Assembly (NCBI GenBank): GCA_038237515.1
Contig: JBBRYP010000068.1
Coordinates: 1-22,677, forward strand
DNA: 22,677 nucleotides
Origin: JBBQDZ01 sp038237515
GTDB lineage: Bacteria > Actinomycetota > Thermoleophilia > Gaiellales > Gaiellaceae
Direction of reading: 5' to 3'
Positions 1 through 9,156 of this stretch are shown one piece after another. The notes beneath the pieces were generated by a model that saw only the letters and a list, made by a program, of their open reading frames with translations, ran no database searches and was not told the origin of the DNA. Positions within the stretch are counted from its first letter, which is position 1. The number at the start of each line of letters is the position of its first letter. A program made the translations under genes and the position numbers.

Positions 1-122
1 AGCTCAAGCGCCTGCTCGTCCGCTACGACCGCCGCGCCGACATCCACGAGGCACTACTCGCGCTCGGCTGCTGCATCGTCTGCTACCGACGACTCAAGAA
101 CTCATTCTGAAAGCAGCTCTTA
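1..122 (+). mobile_element. Right end of an IS5-like insertion sequence (partial)
   Basis: The element enters from the left edge of the window and appears to stop near 115-123, just after the transposase stop codon. Beyond that point the minus strand reads as ABC-transporter ATPase, so the boundary is placed where that homology breaks off. The last bases around AGCAGCTCTTAA probably include the terminal inverted repeat and the target duplication. Neither can be confirmed, because the other end of the element is outside the window. Confidence 0.6.
3..110 (+). CDS. Transposase C-terminal fragment, IS5-like
   Basis: Thirty-five codons enter from the left edge and end at TGA 108-110. The peptide contains LVRYDRRADIHEALLALG followed by a Cys/Trp-type hydrophobic stretch and an Arg-Arg-Leu, matching the usual extreme C-terminus of IS5-superfamily DDE transposases (the R-Y-E/D-R-R-A-D-I-H block). 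The catalytic DDE residues would lie upstream, outside the window. Its stop is only about ten bases from the point where the neighbouring ABC-transporter gene is cut, which fits the transposase occupying the end of an inserted element. The IS5-type assignment is fairly secure; the subgroup is not. Confidence 0.65.
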   Translation, partial: LKRLLVRYDRRADIHEALLALGCCIVCYRRLKNSF

Positions 123-601
123 ACCCGGCGGCTGGCCGCCGGCGCAAGCTCGACGAGCTTGAGCACCTCCTCGACGCGACTGCGCGGCAGCTCGGCCGCG
201 AGTGCAAGCGTGCGCAGGTGGTCACGGCCTGTGCGCGCCGGATGAAAGTCGTCGGACTCGAGCACTGCACCGACGAGCTGGATTGGCCGCTCGAGCTCAC
301 GGTAGCGGCGACCGAGAATCAACGCCTGACCAGCTGTTGGCTCGGCCAAGCCAAGGAGCAGGCGCAAAGTGGTCGTCTTACCGGCGCCGTTCGGGCCGAG
401 GAAGCCAGTGATCGTGCCAGCCTCGAGCGAGAAGCTGATCTCGTCGACGGCGACGATTGAGCCGTAGCGCTTGGTCAGCGATCTGACGGCAACGACGGCC
501 TCGCCACTCGATACGTCGGGCCGCCGAGGGGTCGTGCGGACTGAATCTTCCACGGGCTCGCTGCTTCTTGGCGACTTCATTGTCTGCATCGTTGTCGTCA
601 T
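120..601 (-). pseudogene. ABC transporter ATP-binding protein, 3' end removed by IS insertion
   Basis: The N-terminal half of an ABC ATPase of the drug or antibiotic exporter type (CcmA/DrrA-like). About 37 poorly conserved residues precede a V-RSLTKRYGS start of domain. The Walker A motif GPNGAGKTT lies at residues 69-77. The Q-loop region reads LESDDFHPARTGRDHL, which is typical of this subfamily where Glu replaces Gln. Homology stops after residue ~160 (ASRRV), and the last ten residues come from IS DNA. The signature motif, Walker B and H-loop are all missing, so the product cannot hydrolyse ATP normally. It is divergent from the sensor kinase/regulator pair, a common arrangement for actinobacterial exporter loci. 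The ATG at 601 lacks a clear ribosome site, so the true start may be further in. Confidence 0.8.
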
Positions 602-684
602 CAGGAAGGGCGGCCTCGGCCGCGCGGAGTGTCTCGACTACTCCTCGCGGCGTACGCGGCTCCGGCGATGCCGCGCTAGATTCG

Positions 685-1846
685 TTGGATGAGACACGAC
701 CCCGCGCGTCTCCTCGACAGGCCGTCGAGACGACTGTCCCGCTGCTGGTGGGGACGTTCGTCGTTGTTGGTGTAGTCGTGCGCGCGGATCGGGATGCGCG
801 CACGGCCGCGCTCGCGCTCGGGCTCGCGGCAGCGGCGACGCTGATCGCGCGGCGAAGACTGCCAGCAACGACGCTCATGGTCTCTGGCGGGCTCGTGCTT
901 GCCCTGTTTGCTGTCGATCAGTCAGCCGGCGCCATCGCTGTCGTTGCCCCCGGAGCGGCTCTCTATTCGTTTGCTCTCATGCGCGGCCGAACGCACTTGG
1001 TTCTCGCGGCGATCGGCGCGGCGGCAGCGGTCTTCGTCGCAGACACCTTCCTCGTCGGTGGCCATCCGCATGCGGTCACCTTGCAGACGGTCGCGCATGT
1101 CACGCTGATCGCCGTCCCGCTGCTTGCTGCCGAGGCGCTGCGCAACCGTCGCGCGTACGTGAAGCTGCTCGTCGAGCGACTCGCGCTCGCCGAGCGCAGC
1201 CGCGACGAGGAGGCGAAACGGCGGGTCGAGCAAGAGCGCCTGCGCATTGCTCGAGATCTCCACGACGTGGTCGCGCACACGCTGACGACTATCAACGTGC
1301 AGGCCGGTGTTGCTGCCCATCTGCTCGACCGCGACCCAGGTAACGCCCGTGCGGCGCTGACGACGATCGCAGAGGCCAGCCATGAGGCGCTCGACGAACT
1401 GCGGACGATTCTCGGCGTCCTACGCGAGAGCAACGATGACGATGCGCCGCTGCAACCGGCTCCGAACCTCGAGGACGTCGACGATCTGATCGCGCAAGCT
1501 CGAAGCGTCGGGCTCAACGTCTGTTTGGACAGAGATGGCGAGCAGCCGGAGCATGTCCCCGATGCGGTGCAGCTCGCTGCTTTTCGGATCGTTCAGGAGG
1601 CGCTCACGAACATCCGGCGCCACGCCGCTGGCGCCTCTTCGCGCGTCAGCATCTCCTTTCGGGCCAGATCGGCTGCTGCTTGCGGTTGAGAACGCTGCGG
1701 GAACCGCCGTTCGCGCATGCCAAGGATGCCGACGCCCCGGCCGTCGACCTCAGTACGCGTCGTCGCGCTCGGCGGCACTCTTGATGCCGGCGTTTTCGCC
1801 AAAGGGATTTCGGGTGAGCGCGGACCTGCCCTATCGGCGCATTTGA
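685..1846 (+). pseudogene. Two-component sensor histidine kinase (NarL/DesK type), frameshifted and with internal inversion
   Basis: A membrane sensor kinase with five or six hydrophobic segments (about 720-1140), then a HisKA_3 dimerisation domain with H-box ARDLHDVVAHTL. The N-box QEALTNIRRHAAG follows. Reading is lost at about 1660, where TTT appears in place of TT. One frame over, the protein continues as FGPDRLLLAVENAAG. The G-box then appears on the opposite strand (GVGILGMRER, about 1707-1747). Plus-strand coding resumes as VVALGGTLDAG, and after an extra T near 1793 ends FRVSADLPYRRI with TGA 1844-1846. The unshifted frame would stop at 1689 without an ATP-binding G-box. The start is uncertain: TTG 685 is used, with TTG 568 and ATG 689 (another frame) as alternatives. 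The stop overlaps the regulator's start, which indicates an ancestral operon. Confidence 0.85.
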
Positions 1847-2501
1847 TCCCGCGTCCTCGTCGCCGACGATCAAGCCTCTGTTCGCGGGGGGTTCGGTGTC
1901 CCTGATCGCCTCCGAGGAAGAGATGGAGATCGTCGGCGAGGCCGCCAACGGGCGCGAAGCGATCGACCTCACCAGGCGTGCCTTCCCGCAGGTGGTCTTG
2001 ATGGACATACGCATGCCGGTCCTCGACGGTCTCGAAGCGACCCGTCTGATCTGCGGCGACCCGACGTTGACCGCAACGCGGGTACTTGTTCTCACCACCT
2101 TCGACCTCGACGAATACGTCTACGCCGCACTCCGTGCCGGAGCCAGCGGCTTCCTGCTCAAAGACGCCGGCACCGCGGAGCTGCTGCACGCGATCCGCAT
2201 CGTCGCCGCCGGCGACGTGATGCTCGCCCCGTCGATCACGAAACGCTTAATCAGCGAGTTCGCCGCGCGCCCCGATCCGCGTCACCCCCCAATCCCCGAG
2301 CTGACCGGGCGCGAGCGCGAGATCCTCCGCCTCGTCGCAGCCGGCCTCAGTAACGGCGAGATCGGCGAAAAGCTCGTGATCAGCCCACTGACAGCAAAAA
2401 CGCACGTCAGCAGCATCCTCGGAAAACTCGGCTGCCGCGACCGCGCGCAACTGGTCGCTCTTGCCTACGAGGTCGGTCTCGTCAGACCAGGCGAGGGCTG
2501 A
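1843..2501 (+). pseudogene. Response regulator, NarL/LuxR family, frameshifted near the N-terminus
   Basis: Partner of the upstream kinase. From 1896 to the stop at 2501 the frame is intact. It has a receiver domain with phospho-acceptor Asp in VVLMDIRMP, the Thr of VLTTFD and the Lys of FLLKDAG, followed by a LuxR helix-turn-helix (LTGREREILRLVAAGLSNGEI ... TAKTHVSSILGKL). The acidic pocket (VLVADDQASVRGGFG) is in another frame at about 1851-1900. Removing one C near 1848-1850 and one C near 1900-1902 gives a continuous protein starting at TTG 1843, inside the kinase stop. As sequenced, translation from GTG 1896 would lack the first beta strand and the DD pair, so the product probably cannot be phosphorylated normally. 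Confidence 0.85.
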
Positions 2502-2514
2502 TAACCGGGCATGA

Positions 2515-2688
2515 CGCATCAACGAGGAGCGCGATCGGCCGTTGCTCCAAACAGGTTGCGCCGAAGCGATCCTCAACGACTACGCCGATGTCCCGTCGGT
2601 TCGTCTGCACCCTCTTGGCACGCCGCTCGCGTTCGGCTCGTGGCGTGATTCGAGTGAAGCTCAATTGTTGTCTGCGCGATCGTGTTAG
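2515..2688 (+). other. Unrecognised open fragment between the regulator and the CDF remnant
   Basis: The 180-base gap after the regulator contains a short open frame (possible TTG start at 2542, stop TAG 2686-2688). Its translation has a protein-like rather than a shadow-like composition, with segments such as AEAILNDYADVPSV and HPLGTPLAFGSWRD. It has no clear ribosome site, and I do not recognise the family. It may be the tail of a gene lost by rearrangement. It ends just inside the stop of the convergent CDF remnant. Confidence 0.2.
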
Positions 2689-3115
2689 TGCTCGTGGTCG
2701 TCGAGCATCTCGCCCGGGTCGCTGCTTGAGATTGCCTGCCGGCTCTCCCAGGTGATGCGGAGGATGACGATGGTGACCACGAGCCCGATGATCGGGTCGG
2801 CGAGCTTGAGTCCAAGGGCGACGACGGCGGCGCTGGCGAGCACACCGAGGCTGACGAACCCATCGACCCGCGCGTGCTTTCCGTCCCGCGACCAGCGCCG
2901 GGCTTTGGAGCCGGTGGCCGGCGCGTAGGCGTACCTGCGCGGCGATCTCGTTTCCGAGGAAGCCGATCACGCCTGCGGTGGCCAGGAGCCAGAGGTGCGA
3001 GAGGGTGCGTGGGTGGATGAAGCGCTCGATCGTCTGGCCGAGGGCGACGAAGGCGCTGATGAAGATCGTAAGCACGACTGCTAGGCCGGCCAGCCGTTCA
3101 CCTTTCAGGCGTGGA
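2685..3115 (-). pseudogene. Cation diffusion facilitator (CzcD-like) transporter, 5'-truncated and frameshifted
   Basis: Remnant of a CDF metal/proton antiporter. From about 3115 leftward the minus strand reads GERLAGLAVVLTIFISAF, then a second hydrophobic segment (LWLLATAGVIGFLGNEIA) and QVRLRAG. The metal-site helix is split: the frame first gives LVAGRKARAG, but removing one base from the CCC run at 2885-2887 gives DGKHARVDGFVSLGV, the CDF transmembrane-5 signature with its His and Asp. It then continues through LADPIIGL to a histidine-rich end (LDDHEH, stop at 2685). The first transmembrane helices and any cytoplasmic C-terminal domain are missing. The cut at about 3115 lies roughly 100 bases from the left end of the ISL3-like element, which may have caused the loss. 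Confidence 0.75.
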
Positions 3116-3229
3116 TACAGCTCTTGAGAGCGTTGCGCTCGCGATCCTCGACGACCACGTCAAATACGGCGGTCCTAACCGTTCCGTGGGTCGATAGGTA
3201 GGCGCACGCCGCTCTGCTCCTAGGGTTCC

Positions 3230-4068
3230 GGCTGTTGAGAGCTGGTTCTCTAGAGAGGCAGGTGACGGCGTGCGCGGAGCAAGGGTATTCGCTCGGCTGC
3301 TTGGGCTTGGCCGGGCGGTGGTCGAGGGCGTGGAGGTCAGTGAGGAAGGGTTGGTGGTGCGCGTGCGGCCGCGGCGGGGGGATGTCGCGCGTTGCGGTGT
3401 CTGCGGTCGACGCTCGCCCGGCTACGACCGCGGCGAGGGGCGGCGACGCTGGCGGGCGCTCGACTTCGGTGCGAGGAAGGCGTTCGTGAAGGCGCAGGCG
3501 CCGCGGGTCGCCTGCCGTGAGCACGGGGTGGTGGTCGCGCGGGTGCCCTGGGCGCGGCACGGTTCCTGGTTCACGCGTGAGTTCGAGGATCAGGTTGCCT
3601 GGTTAACGACGCAGTGCTCGAAGAGCGCTGTCTGCGAGCTGATGCGCGTCTCCTGGCTGACCGTCGGCCGGATCATCGAGCGGGTGGTCGCGGACGAGTC
3701 GGCTCACCGCGCTGACCCGCTGGCAGGGCTACGCAGGATCGGGATCGACGAGCTCTCGTATCGCAAGGGGCAACGCTACATCACCGGCGTCCTCTGCCAG
3801 GAGACGGGCCGGCTGGTCTGGGCCGCCGACGGACGCGACAAGCAGATGGTCGCCAGGTTCTTCGCGCAGCTCGGAGCGGCGCGGACGGCGCGGATCGAGC
3901 TCGTCTCCAGCGACATGGGAGAGTGGATCCTGAAGGCGCTCGCCGAGCACTGCCCGCAAGCGAGCGTCTGCCTCGACCCGCTTCACGTCGTCGCGCTCGC
4001 CAGCGACGCGCTCGACCAGGTGCGACGCGAGGTCTGGAACGAGGCCAGAGGAGCCGGCGACACGAGCG
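3230..4068 (+). pseudogene. ISL3-family transposase, C-terminus missing
   Basis: Starting at GTG 3270, about 266 recognisable residues of an ISL3 transposase. There is an N-terminal zinc-finger-like region (CGVCGRRSPGYDRG then WRALDFG and a later Cys-x-x-His), a helix-turn-helix segment (SWLTVGRIIERV), and the DDE core with GIDELSYRKGQRY, VSSDMGEW and CLDPLHVV. The family is usually about 400-430 residues. Homology stops near RREVWNEARGAGDT at about 4065, so the final catalytic Glu is missing and the protein should be inactive. Bases 3230-3269 hold a small hairpin (GAGAGCTGGTTCTC) and may be the left end. No right inverted repeat follows; the frame runs straight into dehydrogenase sequence. 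Confidence 0.8.
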
Positions 4069-4069
4069 G

Positions 4070-4580
4070 TGGGGTGCTGGTATCGCCGAGGATCGCACCG
4101 AGCTCGTGCACAAGGAGAGCAACGTCAGGGTTTCGATAGTGCACCTGCCGGGGGTGAACACGACGCAGTTCACGTGGGGACGGACGAAGCTGCCGAGGCA
4201 GACGATGCCGGTGCCGCCGATCTACCAGCCGGAGGTCGCGGCCGAGTCGATCCACTGGATCGCCTACAGCAAGCGGCGGCAGATCTACGTCGGCATCTCC
4301 AACCGTCGTGAACGTACTGGGAGAGCGTATCGCGCCCTGGCTGCTCACGCTATATCTCGGCAAGGCGGGCTTCAGCTCGCAGCAGACCGACGAGCCGCTC
4401 GATCCGACGGGGCACGACAACCTCTTCGCGCCGATCGACCATGATCGCGGCGCGCACGGGCCGTTCGACGGCATGGCGCACGCGCACTCCCCGCAGGCCT
4501 GGCTGTCGCGGCATCGTGGTGCGATCGCGGGCGCACTCGGGGGCGCGGCCGCCGTCGGTCTCGCAGCGCGGCGCTCATGA
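4070..4580 (+). pseudogene. Short-chain dehydrogenase/reductase, C-terminal half only, frameshifted
   Basis: From about 4085 the frame reads as the C-terminal half of an SDR oxidoreductase: HKESNVRVSIVHLPGVNTTQF, then PVPPIYQPEVAAESIHW and YVGIS. This subgroup carries a long tail with QQTDEPLDP and a terminal hydrophobic segment. The frame breaks at 4301-4302, where AA replaces A. One base removed gives YVGISTVVNVLGERIAPW, then continuous reading to GLAARRS and TGA 4578-4580. The Rossmann NAD(P) motif TGxxxGIG and the catalytic YxxxK are absent. The junction with the ISL3 fragment at about 4065-4085 is abrupt, so both partners were cut by the same rearrangement. The stop overlaps the next gene's start (ATGA). 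Confidence 0.8.
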
Positions 4581-5005
4581 ACGCGGTGACGCGTGGCGCG
4601 CTCGCCGGGGTCGTCGGAGCCGCCGCCTGGGCTGGCACAGAGCCGGTGCTGGGGCGAATGCTGCGCACCCGCTACACCGACGTCGAGTACACCGGCCGGT
4701 TGGTGACGCACGGTCGCGCCTGGCACGCGTCGGGCGTTGCCGCGCACACTGCTGTCGGCGCCGCGCTCGGCGCAGCGATGGCGTCCGCGGGCGTCGCCGA
4801 CGTGCGCAGGAGCATCGGCGTTATGCAGGCGGAGAACGCGCTCGCCTGGCCCTGCCTGGCACTGCTCGCCTCGCTGCGCGCCGGCAGCCCGTCGCGGCCG
4901 CGACTCGGGGACGCGCGCAGATTCGTGCAGTGCGCCGCCGTGCGCGCGGTCTACGCATCCGTTTACGCCCTCTCGCTGCAACGGCTTCCCGCGCGCACGG
5001 ACTGA
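4577..5005 (+). CDS. Conserved membrane-associated protein of unknown function
   Basis: A 142-residue protein starting at the ATG that overlaps the dehydrogenase stop, so it was once translationally coupled to that gene. It is rich in Ala, Gly and Arg, with moderately hydrophobic stretches near residues 5-25 (GALAGVVGAAAWAGTEPVLG), 53-72 (GVAAHTAVGAALGAAMASAG) and around 85-100 (ENALAWPCLALLASL). These could form two or three membrane helices. I recognise no catalytic motif or domain. The frame is intact, unlike its neighbours. It is probably an accessory of the lost dehydrogenase gene. Confidence 0.6.
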   Translation: MNAVTRGALAGVVGAAAWAGTEPVLGRMLRTRYTDVEYTGRLVTHGRAWHASGVAAHTAVGAALGAAMASAGVADVRRSIGVMQAENALAWPCLALLASLRAGSPSRPRLGDARRFVQCAAVRAVYASVYALSLQRLPARTD

Positions 5006-5091
5006 GGTGCCGTGCGCCTGGCTGACCGTCGTCGCGTGGAGGTCCGCGCTACCGTGACCGGTCGGGGCGGGACGCCGACTACGGCGAGCCG

Positions 5092-5529
5092 GTGTCGGTC
5101 GGCATCGGCGTCAGCCACTGCGGCGCAGGCTGCACGCTCGGCGACATTCTCGGGGCGTGGCTCGTCTTCGGGCTCGGCTGGGAGCTGCTCGGGCTTGCGC
5201 TGCCCGTCGAGTACGTCGTCGACTTCACCTTCGCCTTCCTGCTCGGGATCGCGTTCCAGTACTTCGCGATCGCGCCGATGCGCGACCTCGGCTTGCGCCA
5301 GGGGATCGTCGCGGCGCTGAAGGCCGACACGCTCTCTCTGACGGCCTTCGAGGTCGGCCTGTTCGGCTGGATGGCTGTGATGCAGCTCGTCTTCTACACC
5401 GAGCCGCACCTGAAGCCCGATCACGCCGCGTACTGGTTCCTGATGCAGGTCGGGATGCTGCTCGGCTTCGCGACCGCCTACCCCGTCAACGTCTGGCTGA
5501 TCCGTCGGGGCGTTAAGGAAGCGATGTAG
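5092..5529 (+). CDS. DUF4396 domain membrane protein, probably 5'-truncated
   Basis: A 145-residue product with the DUF4396 signature near its N-terminus (VSHCGAGCTLGDI). Three hydrophobic helices follow: EYVVDFTFAFLLGIAFQYF, the segment around GLFGWMAVMQLVF, and FLMQVGMLLGFATAYPVN ending WLIRRGVKEAM. Homologues usually have an extra N-terminal helix and an aromatic-rich linker before the HCGAGCTLG motif. Here the same frame is open only back to a stop at 5023-5025, and the only usable start is GTG 5092 with no clear ribosome site, so the 5' part is probably lost. The Cys and His residues suggest metal or redox binding, but no function is established for the family. Confidence 0.7.
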   Translation: MSVGIGVSHCGAGCTLGDILGAWLVFGLGWELLGLALPVEYVVDFTFAFLLGIAFQYFAIAPMRDLGLRQGIVAALKADTLSLTAFEVGLFGWMAVMQLVFYTEPHLKPDHAAYWFLMQVGMLLGFATAYPVNVWLIRRGVKEAM

Positions 5530-5658
5530 CGAGCCGCATGCATGATTCGCTCTCGCAACGAAGATCGACCGCGCGAGCTCGTCGTGCCTCGCGACGGCGG
5601 CCGTGAACAGGCGCGCGTAGTTCTCCGTCGAGTCGACTAGGCCCTCATCCCGAAGGGT

Positions 5659-6987
5659 ATGCCGAAGCAGATGGGTCTCAATCTCCGCGCGCGCTGGCTG
5701 AGCCTGCTGAACACGCTCTGGTTCGTTCCGAGCCTGATCTCTGCCGCCTACGTCGTACTGGCGGAAGGGCTCGTGCGGTTCGACGACGCCGAGCACTTCG
5801 ACAGCGACTGGGTCTTCAGGGGCAGCGGCCAAGCGGCGCGCACGGTCCTGTCCGTGATCGCCGGGTCGCTGATCACGGTGGCGGGGCTCACGTTCTCGGT
5901 CACGATGGTGGTGCTCCAGCTCACCTCGAGCCAGTTCAGCCCGCGCGTCGTTCGGAACTACCTCGGCGATCGCGTCGCGCAGCTGACAATCGGCTCGTTC
6001 GTCGGGATCTTCGCCTACTGCCTGGTGGCTCTCCGCTCGATTGGCGACGTCGCGAACGGTGCGGCGGCGGTGCCGCGGCTGACCATCACCGTCGCGAGCG
6101 CGCTTGCGCTGGTGGCGCTGGCGATGCTGATCGCGTTCATCCACCACATCGCGCAGCTCGTGCAGGCCTCGGAGTTGACGGCGCGGCTGTTCCGGGAGAC
6201 GCTGACGGCCGTCGACCGACTCTATCCCGACCCCTTCGAAGGCACCAGGGCTGAGGACGCGGACGAGCTCCTGGCGGAGTGGCGCAGCGAGGGGACTCCG
6301 GGGGTCGTGCGGGCGGACGAGCCCGGCTTCGTCCGGACCGTCGACCTGCGCCGTTTCGCCGCGGGGCTGCCGGAGCCGCGCCCGCGCGTGCACGTGCGTC
6401 TCGCGCCGGGTGACTTCGTGCACGCCGACCAGCCCATCGCCGAGATCTGGCCGCCCGTGTGCGCAGAGGAGATCCGCGACCTCGTCCTTCGCCACGTCGC
6501 CGTCAGAGGCGAGCGGGACATCGACAAGGACGCGCACTTCGGCATCCGCCAGCTGACGGACATTGCGCTACGGGCGATCTCCCCGAGCGTGAACGACCCC
6601 ACCACGGCGGCGACCTGCATCGCCTACATCCGCTCGACGCTCACGCGGCTCGCGGCCCGCTCCTTCCCCTCGGGCATCTGTGATGCCGGCGGCGGCGGCG
6701 AGCCGGTCGTCGCGCGGCGGCGCCCGTTCGCCGAGTACGTCGACGCGTTTGCGGAGATCGGTCGCTACGCGGCCGGCGACGCCCGGATCGCGTGCGATCT
6801 GCTCGCGGCTCTCGCCGCCGTCGCCGAGGCCGCACGCGGCGTGGGCGCCGAAGACCGGGTGCGCGAGGCTCTGTCCATTGCGGCGGCGGTCGGCGAGCAG
6901 GCGCTGGCTGAGGTGCGGTCGACCCGCGACCGAGGCCTCGTCGAGGCAGCCCTGAAAGGCGGCGGCGGTGGCATCTTGCTGCGCTAG
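5659..6987 (+). CDS. DUF2254 family integral membrane protein
   Basis: An intact 442-residue protein. The N-terminal third has four predicted transmembrane helices: around residues 12-35 (LLNTLWFVPSLISAAYVVLA), 62-90 (with VIAGSLITVAGLTFSVTMVV), 112-130 (IGSFVGIFAYCLVAL) and 147-167 (ALALVALAMLIAFIHHIA). The soluble C-terminal part contains the conserved block DKDAHFGIRQLTDIALRAISPSVNDPTTA, quoted here by its ends only: it opens DKDAHFGIRQL and closes SPSVNDPTTA. Both helices and block are typical of DUF2254. Function is unknown. The start is ATG with an AAGGG just upstream. It is convergent with the PPC-domain gene, 12 bases away. Confidence 0.85.
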   Translation: MPKQMGLNLRARWLSLLNTLWFVPSLISAAYVVLAEGLVRFDDAEHFDSDWVFRGSGQAARTVLSVIAGSLITVAGLTFSVTMVVLQLTSSQFSPRVVRNYLGDRVAQLTIGSFVGIFAYCLVALRSIGDVANGAAAVPRLTITVASALALVALAMLIAFIHHIAQLVQASELTARLFRETLTAVDRLYPDPFEGTRAEDADELLAEWRSEGTPGVVRADEPGFVRTVDLRRFAAGLPEPRPRVHVRLAPGDFVHADQPIAEIWPPVCAEEIRDLVLRHVAVRGERDIDKDAHFGIRQLTDIALRAISPSVNDPTTAATCIAYIRSTLTRLAARSFPSGICDAGGGGEPVVARRRPFAEYVDAFAEIGRYAAGDARIACDLLAALAAVAEAARGVGAEDRVREALSIAAAVGEQALAEVRSTRDRGLVEAALKGGGGGILLR

Positions 6988-6999
6988 CTGTCGTCACGG

Positions 7000-7437
7000 C
7001 TAACGCAATGCGATCAGCGCCAGGCCGGTCTCCGGGTCCTCCTCTTTTTGCAGCGTCGCCGGCGCATCGGTCAGGACGAGCTCGAGCGTCGGCCGCACGT
7101 GCGCCTGCAGCAGGTGCCCTCCGCGGTGGTCGCGTCCGAGCGTCCAACCACGAGGTGGGGCGTGGACGGCGGGCTCGCCGTCCCTGAGCGCAATGTCGCC
7201 GGCAAGCGTGAGCACCTCGACCTGGTCGTCCAGCGGGAGCTTCCGGTACTCCTTCCGCTCCCAGTCGTACTAGCCGAAGACGACGTCGCTGAGCGCGCCG
7301 ATCGCGGTGAACTGCGCCGCGCTGACGTCCTTGTCGCGTGCGAACTTCTCGATTCCCTCCTTCACCTCGTCGCCCTTGTCGAACACCAAGACGTACGTTC
7401 GCAGACCGTCGGTCTCGTGCAGCAGCCGTGCGTCCAT
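7000..7437 (-). pseudogene. PPC-domain (DUF296) DNA-binding-like protein interrupted by an amber codon
   Basis: Starts at ATG 7437 with a strong ribosome site (AGAGGAGATAACG) and reads MDARLLHETDGLRTYVLVFDK, quoted in part (MDARLLHETDGLRTY). It continues EVKEGIEKFARD and FTAIGALSDVVFG, then an in-frame TAG at 7270-7272 where homologues have Tyr. After it the same frame continues YDWERKEYRKLPL, VEVLTLAGDIAL, a short out-of-frame stretch between an extra G at 7157-7160 and a lost base near 7121-7130, then GGHLLQAHVRPTLELVL to the stop at 7000. The domain binds AT-rich DNA in plants; bacterial members are uncharacterised trimers with a possible metal site. As sequenced, only 55 residues are made unless the stop is read through. 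Confidence 0.8.
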
Positions 7438-7439
7438 CG

Positions 7440-7560
7440 TTATCTCCTCTCTCGTTTCGCGGCGAACGCCCAGCAGGCGCCGAAGAGAGCGTGTGCCGTC
7501 GCCGTCGTCCCGCCGAAGCTGTCGCGGCCACGGTTCGACGTTCGCGTTTGCGAAACCCAT
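7440..7560 (-). pseudogene. Possible tiny membrane peptide, one base out of frame
   Basis: Between the PPC gene and the next gene, an ATG at 7560 opens MGFANANVEPW. If one C is removed from the CC that follows, it continues RDSFGGTTATAHALFGACWAFAAKRERR, quoted by its ends (RDSFGGTTATA ... FAAKRERR), to a stop at 7440. That would be a 39-residue peptide with one short hydrophobic helix and a basic tail. There is no good ribosome site. The idea rests on the same lesion type seen in neighbouring genes and could be chance. Confidence 0.25.
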
Positions 7561-7565
7561 CGTGA

Positions 7566-7996
7566 TCATCGCGGGCGGTGCAGGCTCAGCTGCAGCGCCG
7601 TGCCGGTCAGGTAGAGGGCGGTTGCGAGAAACGCGGCGAGCGGCCAGGCGGCGGCGGCCGTGAGCAGGTGGGCGACGAGCGCCGCCACACGCCGATGGCG
7701 GCCGGCACCGAGACGAAGTGCGTCGCCTCCCAGAGTGAGAACGCACGCGGCCGTGAGGGAGTCGTCGCCCGAAGGTTGCGAAACGCCCCGAGCGCGACGC
7801 CCGCATAGGCTGTGATCGCTCCGAGCATGTACAGGATCGCGTTGCCGGTCGTCTGGGTGCCCCGGGCGTCGGCCAGTACCGCCCCGGAGGTCCAGACCGT
7901 GAGCGTGTAGCCGTATGGAAACGCGCTGGCGGCGACGACCGTCTGCAGGGCGCCGACGTAGCCGCCCTTCCGATCCTGCCTGCCGTCCGATTCCAC
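7566..7996 (-). pseudogene. Hypothetical integral membrane protein, frameshifted
   Basis: Starts at GTG 7996, 22 bases after the upstream oxidase stop. It reads GALQTVVAASAFPYGYTLTV, ILYMLGAITAYAGVALGAF and FSLWEATHFVSVPAAIGV, then WRRSSPT. Deleting a duplicated dinucleotide in the CACAC run at 7686-7690 gives AALVAHLLTAAAAWPLAAFL, then ATALYLTGTALQLSLHRPR and a stop at 7566. The restored product of about 143 residues would have four transmembrane helices, and the last helix is lost in the shifted frame. I do not recognise a named family. The gene order suggests it once followed the oxidase in an operon. Confidence 0.6.
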
Positions 7997-8017
7997 GGCA
8001 GCCTCGCGCGCGCAGCA

Positions 8018-9087
<1,070 letters not shown>

Positions 9088-9097
<10 letters not shown>

Positions 9098-9109
9098 CTG
9101 CAGGCATTT
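9088..9109. repeat. Hairpin AAATGCC/GGCATTT beside the T-arm-like repeat
   Basis: A perfect 7-bp inverted repeat with an 8-base loop, lying between the broken start of the FAD oxidase and the first 34-bp repeat. No T-run follows on the plus strand, so it is not an obvious terminator. Its position at the mosaic junction suggests it belongs to the same inserted or recombined segment as the repeat. Confidence 0.5.
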
Positions 9110-9122
9110 CATAGAAGCCTTC

Positions 9123-9156
9123 TGACGGACTCGAACCGTCGACCCCCTCCTTACCA
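9123..9156 (-). repeat. 34-bp direct repeat, copy 1 (tRNA T-arm-like)
   Basis: Identical over 34 bases to 10560-10593. On the minus strand it contains GACGGTTCGAGTCCGTC, a perfect 5-bp stem around a canonical TTCGAGT T-loop. No acceptor, D or anticodon arm can be built around it, so it is not a tRNA gene. Such tRNA 3'-end sequences are typical attachment cores for integrative elements and also give rise to well-known spurious ORFs. Confidence 0.8.

Noticed and set aside
4963..6537. 524-codon open frame on the minus strand across DUF4396 and DUF2254
   Set aside because: Its translation is rich in Asp, Glu, Arg and His, as expected of an antisense frame in GC-rich DNA, and the plus-strand genes match known families. 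A short part at 5560-5650 (DSTENYARLFTAAVARHD) looks more protein-like but is not assignable.
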